Source: Desulfobulbaceae bacterium (GTDB lineage: Bacteria; Desulfobacterota; Desulfobulbia; Desulfobulbales; Desulfobulbaceae). Taken from it: a DNA stretch of 37,578 bases. The position numbers and the translations under genes were made by a program. The notes beneath the pieces are model-generated. The model worked only from the letters and a program-made list of their open reading frames with translations, ran no database searches and was not told the origin of the DNA. Positions 25,481-33,102 of the stretch are shown here, one piece after another. The first letter of the stretch is position 1. Each line of letters begins with the position of its first letter. Location of the stretch: the NCBI GenBank assembly GCA_013201405.1, contig JABMJC010000005.1:1-37578 (forward strand), written 5' to 3'.

Positions 25481-26722
25481 TCATCTTCGTCGGCTCTGCT
25501 TGCTCAACCTGGCCATTTCTTGTTTTTTTCGTTGAAAGCCATAGTCAACTAGTTTTTCCAGATCAGCCCACATGGTTTCACTGCCCATGATGGCCACCAC
25601 AATGGTGTGTCCCTGCCGGGTGAATTGCCCCACATAGGTTTGGCGGGCAGCGTTGGTGTAGCCGGTCTTGCCGCCCATGGCGCCGTCAAGTCGCCAAAGG
25701 GCCTTGTTGTGGTTCACCAGTTTCTTCCCAAATTTGGTATTGACAGAACGCTCCCGCATACGCCTGGCGAATTCGCGATCCTGCATGGCAACCCGGAAAA
25801 GCTGCGCCAAATCGCGGGCCGTACTGTATTGGCCTTCGGCGGTCAGACCCGAGGCTGTGCGGCACACCGTATTTTTGGCTCCCCAACGCTGGGCATTGTA
25901 GGTCATGAGTTGGGCAAAACGGTTTTCATTGCCGGCAATACGTTCGGCCAGGGCTACACTGGCATCGTTGGCCGAAGCCAGCAGGACCGAGTCGATCAAA
26001 TCGCAGGCCCGGTAACTTTTTGCCGGCTGGAGGTGCACTTTAGAACTGGGCATTCCCGCTGCCTTGCGGCTTACCTGCACCACATCGTTGTTGCCGAGTG
26101 ATTTCAGGGCGATCATGCCGGTGAGAATCTTGATGGTGGAGGCGGGTTGTCGAGGGGCATCAGGATTTTTGGCAAGGATGGTGCCACCTGAAACTGCATC
26201 CATGACCATATAGCTTCTCGAAGTCAGTTTAAGCGGGGCTTCGATCGGGTTGAAAATGGTGTCGCATGGTGCAGGCAACGTGGTGCTGGCCAAGGCTGCC
26301 ATGGATGGGATTTTTTGAGGTGCATTCGCACGGACGCGGGTAACGCGGGCATTGGATCCTGACTGTTTTTTAGATTGTTGGGGTTTTGCGGCCACAGCCA
26401 CTGTCCGCTTGACGGGCTGCTTGTGTTTTGCGGCAGCCTTGATGTTTGTTCGTTGTTGGGTCGCTTTTGCAGCAGGGGCCTTTTTAGAGCTTGCGATCGC
26501 TGGTTGCCGTTTGTTGGCTGTCTTTGCTGTATTTGCCTTGATGACCGGTTTGGCTGCTCGGGCAGCCCTAGCTTTGGGGGTGGACTGTGTTGGAGTCCCA
26601 GCTCTTGTTTTACTCTGCACAACCAGTCGTTGTTTCTGGGAGGCGTTGAGATGGATGGGCTGCACGAAAGCGGCCAGCAAAAAACAGAGCAGGCTTGTTA
26701 CCGTGATTTGTAGGGCGCGCAT
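25481..26722 (-). CDS. D-alanyl-D-alanine carboxypeptidase (PBP5/6-like, S11 family) with long basic linker
   Basis: 413 residues. Signal peptide about 1-27. A 110-residue segment (about 28-137) of Lys, Arg, Ala, Gln, Thr and Pro follows, which is unusual for the family. The catalytic domain starts near 150: SxxK in PASTIKIL (S195, K198), SxN in LLASANDAS (S250, N252), KTG in MGGKTGYTN (352-354). The C-terminal beta domain and amphipathic anchor of PBP5 are absent; the protein ends in a short basic tail KQSRRR. It trims the terminal D-Ala of peptidoglycan pentapeptides in the periplasm. The ATG has a poor ribosome site. A promoter and terminator frame it as a single gene. Confidence 0.93.
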   Translation of the reverse strand: MRALQITVTSLLCFLLAAFVQPIHLNASQKQRLVVQSKTRAGTPTQSTPKARAARAAKPVIKANTAKTANKRQPAIASSKKAPAAKATQQRTNIKAAAKHKQPVKRTVAVAAKPQQSKKQSGSNARVTRVRANAPQKIPSMAALASTTLPAPCDTIFNPIEAPLKLTSRSYMVMDAVSGGTILAKNPDAPRQPASTIKILTGMIALKSLGNNDVVQVSRKAAGMPSSKVHLQPAKSYRACDLIDSVLLASANDASVALAERIAGNENRFAQLMTYNAQRWGAKNTVCRTASGLTAEGQYSTARDLAQLFRVAMQDREFARRMRERSVNTKFGKKLVNHNKALWRLDGAMGGKTGYTNAARQTYVGQFTRQGHTIVVAIMGSETMWADLEKLVDYGFQRKKQEMARLSKQSRRR

Positions 26723-26776
26723 AATTGCCGGAAAGGTCTGAGGTTACAGGTACGACATGTGCACGAAGTCGAATAA

Positions 26777-26806
26777 AACATAAACTTCATTTTTTGGGCA
26801 TGTCAA
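26777..26806 (-). promoter_or_regulatory. Candidate promoter for the carboxypeptidase gene
   Basis: On the minus strand, TTGACA (26806-26801), an 18-base spacer, then TATGTT (26782-26777). The -35 is a perfect consensus and the -10 matches four of six. The transcription start would be near 26770, giving a leader of about 48 bases. Confidence 0.6.
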
Positions 26807-26888
26807 GGAAATTGCTCTGTTTTTTTGAGAAAATGCGTTATTTGTGCCGTATGCAAACAGGCTAAATGTTCGTCAGGGAGGCAGGCGA

Positions 26889-28658
26889 GTGGTTGAGACA
26901 AAGAAAAACGCTGTGGCAATAGGGATAGGATTTTCTGGGCAACATGTTGAAATGAAAGATAATAACATAGACAGTGTCAACTTGCCGATTGTGCGCAGCG
27001 ATGCGGCCACCATTAACGATTTACTTGATCTGTGTTGCAGCCAGTTCAGCGCACTGCCAGCCATCGGCCTTGCCCTGGAAGAGCCCATCAGCTACCGCAC
27101 CCTGCACGACAATGTCCTTGCCCTGGCGTTGCGACTGCGGCAGGCGGGGGTGCAACGGGGAAACCGAGTGGCTATTTTGGGAGAAAATTCCCATCACTGG
27201 GCCTGTGCCTACCTGGCAGTGGTGCGTGTGGGGGCCAGTGCAGTGCCCATCTACCCGGAGACACCCGAGGCGGATGTACATCATATCCTTGGTCAGACCG
27301 CTTGCGAGGTCATTTTTATCACCAGCCGCCAACTTGAAAAAATCTATGATTTGAAAAAACCACTGGCAACAGTGGTCACATTGGATAATTGCCTCGATAA
27401 AACAGGGTTGCTCAATCCGATTCCCTTCAACACCTTTCTGCAGGAAGGTCTTGCATTGCAGGCACCCGACCAGGAGGACCAGGAACCTTTTCCTGAACTC
27501 GGGCCAGACGAACTGGCGAGCATCCTCTACACTTCCGGCACCTCCGGCTTTTCCAAGGCAGTGATGTTGAGCCATGGCAATCTGTGCGCCAATGCCCATG
27601 CAGCGGCCAAGCTTATTCAGCTTGAGCCGGGCACGGTCTTTTTGTCGGTGCTGCCCATATCCCATGCTTACGAGTTCACGGTTGGCTTTCTGCTGCCACT
27701 TATCCGGGGTTGCCGCATCGCTTATGCCGCTAAGATGCCAACTCCGGCAGTTTTGCAGAGAATTTGCGCCCACGAGCAGCCCCAGGTTATGCTGATCGTG
27801 CCGTTAATCATGGAGAAAATCTACAAAAAACGTGTGGTCTCCTTTTTGGATAAAAACAAAGTGGTGGGTTTTGTCTGCCGTTTCGGCATGGCCAGAAGAT
27901 TGGTATTCCGCAAGGCTGGCGTCAAACTGATGGCGTTTTTTGGTGGTCGTTTGCAGGTGCTGGGTATTGGTGGTGCTGCGCTGAGCCCAGAGGTGGAACG
28001 CTTTCTCAGGGAAGCAGAACTACCTTTTCTGGTGGGTTATGGCTTGACCGAAGCCTCGCCCCTGCTCGCGGGCGGACCTTTTGGCGACAGCAGCATTGCC
28101 CCGGGCTCTGCCGGCAAGGTTATTCCTGGGGTGGAGTTGCGCATCAACGATCCAGGCCCGGAAAGCGGTGTGGGTGAAATATGGGCCCGTGGTGCTAATA
28201 TCATGCAGGGATATTTGAACGATCCCGAGGCAACCCTGGAGGCGCTGACCCCGGATGGTTGGCTGTGCACCGGTGATCTGGGCAAAATGGATGGGGCTGG
28301 CAACCTGTTTGTCTGCGGACGCTCAAAGTCGGTCATTGTCCTCTCCAGCGGAGAAAACATCTATCCTGAAGCCATCGAGCACCGGCTCAATGCCTTACCC
28401 CTGGTCATGGAGTCTCTGGTGGTGGAAAAAAATGGCCAGTTGGAGGCGCTTATCTATCCTGATTACGAATACTTAGATAGTAAAACCCAAGGGCAGACCA
28501 TGGGGCAGCGCCAGGAATATCTGACCCGCCTCTTGGGCGAAATGCGGCGGGATGTCAATGAAAAGCTGCCGCTCAGCTCCCGCATCAGCCGGATGGTTGA
28601 GCGGCCAGAGCCCTTTATCAAAACAGCCACCCACAAGATCAAACGTTTTTTGTACTAA
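26889..28658 (+). CDS. AMP-dependent acyl-CoA synthetase (long-chain fatty acid type)
   Basis: 589 residues from a GTG at 26889, chosen because AGGGAGG lies seven bases upstream; the frame opens earlier and a later ATG at 26952 has no ribosome site. Adenylate-forming motifs: ILYTSGTSGFSKAVMLSHGN (about 213-232), VGYGLTEASPLL, GWLCTGDLGKMD, and the C-terminal FIKTATHKIKRFLY with the catalytic Lys near the end. Length and motifs fit long-chain acyl-CoA ligases (ATP + fatty acid + CoA to acyl-CoA + AMP + PPi); an aryl or medium-chain substrate is possible. It has no adjacent beta-oxidation genes. It is divergent from the carboxypeptidase gene across 166 bases. Confidence 0.92.
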   Translation: MVETKKNAVAIGIGFSGQHVEMKDNNIDSVNLPIVRSDAATINDLLDLCCSQFSALPAIGLALEEPISYRTLHDNVLALALRLRQAGVQRGNRVAILGENSHHWACAYLAVVRVGASAVPIYPETPEADVHHILGQTACEVIFITSRQLEKIYDLKKPLATVVTLDNCLDKTGLLNPIPFNTFLQEGLALQAPDQEDQEPFPELGPDELASILYTSGTSGFSKAVMLSHGNLCANAHAAAKLIQLEPGTVFLSVLPISHAYEFTVGFLLPLIRGCRIAYAAKMPTPAVLQRICAHEQPQVMLIVPLIMEKIYKKRVVSFLDKNKVVGFVCRFGMARRLVFRKAGVKLMAFFGGRLQVLGIGGAALSPEVERFLREAELPFLVGYGLTEASPLLAGGPFGDSSIAPGSAGKVIPGVELRINDPGPESGVGEIWARGANIMQGYLNDPEATLEALTPDGWLCTGDLGKMDGAGNLFVCGRSKSVIVLSSGENIYPEAIEHRLNALPLVMESLVVEKNGQLEALIYPDYEYLDSKTQGQTMGQRQEYLTRLLGEMRRDVNEKLPLSSRISRMVERPEPFIKTATHKIKRFLY

Positions 28659-28728
28659 TTGATTTGTGTTGATCCGTGGTGCGGCTGTTCACAGGCAGGA
28701 TGGTCGCCCGTAGCACAGGTCAGCATTG

Positions 28729-29355
28729 CTACCCCAGCAGCAGGTTGTTGGAGAAATGGATGATCGGCAAGATTATTTTGCCGATGACTCCGGTGTAGAA
28801 GAGAACGAGCACCAGCACAAAGCCAAAGGGCTCAAGCCTGGCGTAGTTGTAGGCCGCCTGCGGTGGCAGTATACCCATGAGAATTTTGGAACCATCCAGC
28901 GGCGGGATGGGCAGGAGGTTAAATACCGCCAGCATCAGGTTGATCCAGACGCTTGCCACCAACATGTGCGCTAAAGGTTGTAAAATTGCAAGGGGAAGAA
29001 AGGGGAAACGCACCAGTACCTGCAGAAGGAGCGCACTGGCTATGGCCAGTAGCAGATTGGAAGCCGGGCCAGCCAGGGCCACACTGAGCATGTCCTTGCG
29101 GGGGTTGCGGAAGTAGCGGGGATCCACTGGTACCGGTTTGGCCCAACCAATCTTCATAATGATAAAGGCGAGCACCCCGAGGGGGTCGAGGTGTTTGAGC
29201 GGGTTCATGGTCAGTCGGCCCGCTTCCTTGGCCGTGGGATCGCCCAGGCGGTAGGCAATATAGCCATGCGCCAGCTCGTGTACGGTCAGGGCAAAGAGAA
29301 AGGGTGGCGCCAGGATGATGATTTGGAGCAAAAGTGCTTGGAGATCAAAATTCAT
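28729..29355 (-). CDS. M50-family (site-2-protease-like) membrane metalloprotease
   Basis: 208 residues, mostly hydrophobic. Zinc site TVHELAHGYIAYRLGDPTA (H26, E27, H30) in the first helix pair, and the second ligand motif NLLPIPPLDGSKIL at about 143-156. This is the short, PDZ-less 'site-2 protease family' type widespread in bacteria, whose substrates are unknown. LTMNPLKHLDPLGVLAF is strongly typical. A GGAAGAG stands about eleven bases before the ATG. It lies downstream of the DHH-CBS-polymerase gene on the same strand, 144 bases apart, so it may be read from that transcript. Confidence 0.93.
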   Translation of the reverse strand: MNFDLQALLLQIIILAPPFLFALTVHELAHGYIAYRLGDPTAKEAGRLTMNPLKHLDPLGVLAFIIMKIGWAKPVPVDPRYFRNPRKDMLSVALAGPASNLLLAIASALLLQVLVRFPFLPLAILQPLAHMLVASVWINLMLAVFNLLPIPPLDGSKILMGILPPQAAYNYARLEPFGFVLVLVLFYTGVIGKIILPIIHFSNNLLLG

Positions 29356-29499
29356 GGGTGATCAACTCTTCCAAGGGTAGCAGTGTGGAGCGAAGCAGCT
29401 GGCAGGCAATTTTGTGCGCTGTTTTACTGGTCCGCCAGTATGATCTAAAGGGTAAGAAGTATCCAGAAAAAGACGAGAACAATTCAGTCCTTTCCTGTT

Positions 29500-32175
29500 T
29501 TATGTGGGTAAGGGATACTGGTGGCGGATGAAATCTTCAGCTTCCTTGGGGGTAAGAATTTCTCCATCAAGCTGTTTTTCAACAAGATGTTTGAGCATAA
29601 CGCCAAACTGTGGCCCAGGCCGGTAGCCCATGGCTTTGAGGTGGTTGCCGCCAATCAGCGGACTGGCTCCCCGCAGACTGGTGACATACAGTGACACGGC
29701 TTTTTGTATGTATCGCTTTCTGGCTATGGCCATGAGATACAAAAGGCCTTCGTTGTTGAGCTGTGCCAAAAGCCAGTAGATTTCGCTTGGCCGGGCATAG
29801 GGGCGTTTGAGCAGGTCCTGGCTTACCCTCTCTGCAGCCTGCTTCTGCTGCACCAGCATCTGTCGCTGTTTTTCCGGCATTTCAAAGCGCGCACAAAACT
29901 TGTCCAGATCCTTAACGCGGCAGCGGTTGGTGATGGCCAACACATAAACCAGCCACTGTTCAAAATGTTCTCCCAGGTAGAGCAGGCGAAACCAGGAAAT
30001 TGCCTGGCGCGCCAGGGTCAGTACGTGGAGAAAGCGCCGGTCGATCTTGAAGTCCGGCTGCAAATCCGGCCAGAGAAAGGGAAAGAGCTGCAAATCTTCC
30101 ATACGGCGCAGGGCTGGTGCCGGGTCGTCTTCGCTGAGGATCAGTTGCAGTTCGTGGAGCAAGCGGTGCCCTTCGATGCGTTCTGGCAGGTTGAGGCGTA
30201 CCGCGTTTTTGATCAGTTTTTCAGAATGTCGGGTGATCTGGAAATCTAACCGGCTTTCAAAGCGGATTGCCCGGAAAATACGGGTTGGATCCTCGACAAA
30301 ACTGAGGTTGTGCAATACCTGGATGCGCCGCTCCCGCAGATCGTTTTGGGAGTTGAAGTAGTCGACCAAAATACCGAAACGTTCTGGATTGAGGTGGATG
30401 GCCATGGCGTTGATGGTAAAATCGCGCCGAAACAGATCCAGTTTGATGGAACCAAGCTCCACTGTGGGCAGGGCAGCCGGATGGTCGTAGAATTCCAGGC
30501 GGGCGGTGGCCACATCGATGCGCATCTCGTTTGGCAGCACCACGGTGGCTGTACCGAATTTTTCGTGCGGATGAACAACCCCTCCCCGTTGTTCGACGAG
30601 GGCATTGGCAAAGGCAATGCCACTGCCTTCGATCACGATGTCGATGTCCATATTTTTTTGGCGAAAAAGCAAATCGCGCACAAAGCCCCCGGCCACAAAG
30701 GCTTGGCAGTGTTGGGTTTTTGCCGTTTCGCCGATTTCACGGAGCAGGACAATAACCTCCCGGGGCAGCATCTGGGTCATCAGATTGCTTAGGTTACGGC
30801 CCTGTTTGGCCGACGGATGTTCGTCTTCCCTGAGCAGCTCAGGAGAAATATTGCCGGGATCGTTGACGATCAAACCCATCAGATCGGTACGGGTGATCAC
30901 GCCGACTATGCTTTCCCCGTGCAGTACCGGGATAAGCCTCTGGCGGTTGCCCACGATCACCTTTTGAATATCGGCAAGGCTCGCCTCTTCGGTGAGGGTG
31001 GCAATGCCGGTGCTCATGTAGTCGGCTACGGGGACATGTCCCAGTTGGTGGAAGATGCCCTTTTCCACCACCATGCGGGAAATCATACCCATAAGGCCAC
31101 TGGGCGGCAGGCCGCCGTCGGCGCTACCAGCCCGACGGACAACCGGCAATACCGTAATGTTGTAGCGGGTCATGATGTGGGCAGCCTGGCTGACACTGAC
31201 TTCCGGAGTCACGGTGATCACCGGCGTACTCATAATCTCGCCGGCAACGGCCTTGGGTCTGATGTGGCTGTGGAGCAGAGCGATCAGGCTTTCTTCTGCC
31301 TGAAAAAGGCCCATGTTGGTGATGGTGGCCGATGCGGCCGAGGCATGGCCGCCGCCGCCAAATTCGCGGGCAATGGTACCCACGTTGATTTCCGGGATAC
31401 GGCTGCGGCAGATCAGGTGGATTCTGCCCCGCATTTCAATGAAGGCGAAGATGGCGTCGAGGTTGTCGACGCTCATACTGCGCTGCACCAGCACGGCAAA
31501 ATCATCAATGTATTCGTCCAGGGCCAGCCTGGTGATCACCGCATGCACTCCACGGATCACGTACAGGCGGCCATTATCGTGCAGTTGGCCAATCAGGTTG
31601 ATCTGCTGGGCAGAGAGCTCGCGGAAGAAAAACTGGGAAACTACATCCAGGTTGGCGCCTTGGTCGAGCAGCCAGGCAGCTGCGGCTAAATCTTCCGACT
31701 TGGTGGAGGAGTAGAGAAAGCCGCCGGTGTCTTCATAGATGCCCAGTGCCATGAGGGTGCATTCCTTGGCCTGCAGTGTGACACCGCGTTCCCGCAGGAG
31801 ATGGGTGATAATGGTGGTGGTGGAACCATAGGGCAGGATGTGCTCCACTTCACCCTTGAGATCGTCTTCCTTTTGCAGGTGATGGTCGTAGATATGGATG
31901 GACAGGCCGGGATTGTCCAGACAGGCGGCAAGGGGACCGATGCGGCTTGCCTGACGGGTATCCACCAGAATCAGTCGACTGATCTTTTTTAGGGCAATGT
32001 GCTTTATTTTTTTAAAAAGATGGAACTTGTCGAATTCCTGGGCCAGATATTCGCGCACATTTTTTTCCTGGGAGCCGGAAAAGACCAGTTCCGCCCGGGG
32101 ATAGAGTCGTTTAGCGGCAACCATGGCTGCCAGGCTGTCGAAATCCGTGCCTATATGCGAAGTAATGATTTCCAT
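29500..32175 (-). CDS. DHH phosphoesterase - CBS pair - tRNA nucleotidyltransferase/poly(A) polymerase fusion
   Basis: 891 residues in four parts. DHH domain: SHIGTDFDSLAAM (H7, D11, D13), VDTRQ (D72), YDHH (97-99), and the DHHA1 motif GGGGHASAA at 273-281. Two CBS domains at about 314-373 and 384-440. Class II nucleotidyltransferase head: FVAGGFVRDLLFR (493-505) with catalytic DxD (D510, D512) and RRDFTINAMA (583-592); the helical RNA-binding part follows to the end. In deltaproteobacteria and Aquifex-type bacteria such enzymes add A to tRNA 3' ends or act as poly(A) polymerase, with CC addition by a separate enzyme. Which activity this one has is not readable. The start is fixed by the DHH motif; no ribosome site precedes it, and the promoter suggests a leaderless message. 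Confidence 0.93.
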   Translation of the reverse strand: MEIITSHIGTDFDSLAAMVAAKRLYPRAELVFSGSQEKNVREYLAQEFDKFHLFKKIKHIALKKISRLILVDTRQASRIGPLAACLDNPGLSIHIYDHHLQKEDDLKGEVEHILPYGSTTTIITHLLRERGVTLQAKECTLMALGIYEDTGGFLYSSTKSEDLAAAAWLLDQGANLDVVSQFFFRELSAQQINLIGQLHDNGRLYVIRGVHAVITRLALDEYIDDFAVLVQRSMSVDNLDAIFAFIEMRGRIHLICRSRIPEINVGTIAREFGGGGHASAASATITNMGLFQAEESLIALLHSHIRPKAVAGEIMSTPVITVTPEVSVSQAAHIMTRYNITVLPVVRRAGSADGGLPPSGLMGMISRMVVEKGIFHQLGHVPVADYMSTGIATLTEEASLADIQKVIVGNRQRLIPVLHGESIVGVITRTDLMGLIVNDPGNISPELLREDEHPSAKQGRNLSNLMTQMLPREVIVLLREIGETAKTQHCQAFVAGGFVRDLLFRQKNMDIDIVIEGSGIAFANALVEQRGGVVHPHEKFGTATVVLPNEMRIDVATARLEFYDHPAALPTVELGSIKLDLFRRDFTINAMAIHLNPERFGILVDYFNSQNDLRERRIQVLHNLSFVEDPTRIFRAIRFESRLDFQITRHSEKLIKNAVRLNLPERIEGHRLLHELQLILSEDDPAPALRRMEDLQLFPFLWPDLQPDFKIDRRFLHVLTLARQAISWFRLLYLGEHFEQWLVYVLAITNRCRVKDLDKFCARFEMPEKQRQMLVQQKQAAERVSQDLLKRPYARPSEIYWLLAQLNNEGLLYLMAIARKRYIQKAVSLYVTSLRGASPLIGGNHLKAMGYRPGPQFGVMLKHLVEKQLDGEILTPKEAEDFIRHQYPLPT

Positions 32176-32181
32176 ACGCTA

Positions 32182-32209
32182 ATTATACCGGGCAACGCAG
32201 TGCTGTAAA
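32182..32209 (-). promoter_or_regulatory. Near-consensus promoter giving a probable leaderless mRNA for the DHH-CBS-polymerase gene
   Basis: Minus strand: TTTACA (32209-32204), 16-base spacer, perfect TATAAT (32187-32182). Only six bases separate the -10 from the ATG at 32175, so transcription should begin at or next to the A of the start codon. No Shine-Dalgarno sequence exists in those bases. Confidence 0.75.
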
Positions 32210-32278
32210 GTGGCTTGATGTCCAGGCAGGCAGGGATGGGCCGGGTCGCGCCCACAGCGATCATCCTTTTGTTGTTGC

Positions 32279-32307
32279 TTGACAATTGCCTGCTGATACT
32301 TTATCCT
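32279..32307 (+). promoter_or_regulatory. Promoter of the tRNA-Gly gene
   Basis: Consensus TTGACA (32279-32284), 17-base spacer, TATCCT (32302-32307). The predicted start near 32314 is about 16 bases before the tRNA. Confidence 0.75.
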
Positions 32308-32329
32308 TTCATCCTTCTTAGGAGTGCGA

Positions 32330-32405
32330 GCGGGTGTAGCTCAGTTGGCAGAGCACAAGCTTCCCAAGCTTGGGGTCGCGGGTTCGATCCCCGTTGCCCG
32401 CTCCA
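32330..32405 (+). tRNA. tRNA-Gly (anticodon CCC)
   Basis: A 76-base cloverleaf. The acceptor arm GCGGGTG/TGCCCGC has G-T and T-G pairs at its base. D arm GCTC-AGTTGGCA-GAGC, anticodon arm CAAGC-TTCCCAA-GCTTG with anticodon CCC at 32363-32365, T arm GCGGG-TTCGATC-CCCGT, discriminator T, and an encoded CCA. CCC reads the glycine codon GGG. It has its own promoter and is followed 66 bases later by a terminator. Confidence 0.96.
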
Positions 32406-32471
32406 GGTTGCGGTTTGTGCTGTTTTTTTAGCCAGATTGCAGTTTTTCCGGGAAGAATCCGGAGTTTGCTG

Positions 32472-32498
32472 AAAAGTGGGCTTTGCCCGCTTTTTTTT
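32472..32498 (+). terminator. Rho-independent terminator after tRNA-Gly
   Basis: AAAAGTGGGC (32472-32481) and GCCCGCTTTT (32485-32494) form a 10-bp stem with one T-G pair and a 3-base loop, then T continues to 32498. It separates the tRNA from rimP, though read-through is possible. Confidence 0.85.
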
Positions 32499-32538
32499 TA
32501 TGGTTGCATTCCCCGCCCAGCTGGAAGCTGTCTGTATT

Positions 32539-32567
32539 TTGGCGTGAATGGAATCGGTTGATATATT
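32539..32567 (+). promoter_or_regulatory. Candidate promoter for rimP-nusA-infB
   Basis: TTGGCG (32539-32544), 17-base spacer, TATATT (32562-32567); four and five of six matches. The start would be near 32574, only about nine bases before the GTG of rimP. Confidence 0.45.
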
Positions 32568-32582
32568 GTAACAGGTTGCGTT

Positions 32583-33044
32583 GTGCATACTGCAAATGCT
32601 GTCATAGCCACGCTGGAGGCCTATGCCGGGCCGCTTTTGACGGATCTCGGCATGGAACTGGTGGAAATACAGTTTCGCCGCGAAGGGCGGGGTTGGGTAC
32701 TGCGTTTTTTCATCGACAGAGAAGGCGGAGTTACAGTGGATGATTGCGCTGCTGTGAGCCGGGAGATCAGTGCGTATCTTGAGGTGGAGGATTGCATCGA
32801 CCATGCCTATGTGCTGGAGGTCTCCTCGCCAGGCCTGGAACGGCCGCTGGTCAGGCCGCAGGATTTTGTCCGCTTTGCCGGCCGCCGCGTTCGCGTTAAG
32901 CTGCGGCAGGATGCTGGCCAGGGCAAGGTGCTGGTGGGCACGCTGCTGGGGCTTGAGGGTGAAGGTATCGTCCTTTTGGTGGAAGAAACAAAAGTCGTTC
33001 TGCAAAAGGAGCAGATCGCCAGGGCGCGTTTGACCCTGGACTGA
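32583..33044 (+). CDS. rimP: Ribosome maturation factor RimP
   Basis: 153 residues from a GTG start, needed for 30S subunit maturation. N-terminal alpha/beta domain with GMELVEIQFRREGRGWVLRFFIDREGGVTVDDC, then the signature YVLEVSSPGLERPLVRPQDFVRFAGRRV (about 78-105) leading into the C-terminal SH3-like domain. Only a weak AGG precedes the GTG, but no better start fits the family's N-terminus. It is first in the rimP-nusA-infB order conserved across bacteria, 58 bases before nusA. The gap to nusA holds an imperfect hairpin (33058-33088: AACC-GGGCA with TGCCC-T-GGTT) that might tune downstream expression. Confidence 0.96.
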   Translation: MHTANAVIATLEAYAGPLLTDLGMELVEIQFRREGRGWVLRFFIDREGGVTVDDCAAVSREISAYLEVEDCIDHAYVLEVSSPGLERPLVRPQDFVRFAGRRVRVKLRQDAGQGKVLVGTLLGLEGEGIVLLVEETKVVLQKEQIARARLTLD

Positions 33045-33102
33045 ACTACGGAGAGCAAACCGGGCAAGCACAAGAGAGTGCCCTGGTTTTGAAGGTGGAG
33101 AT

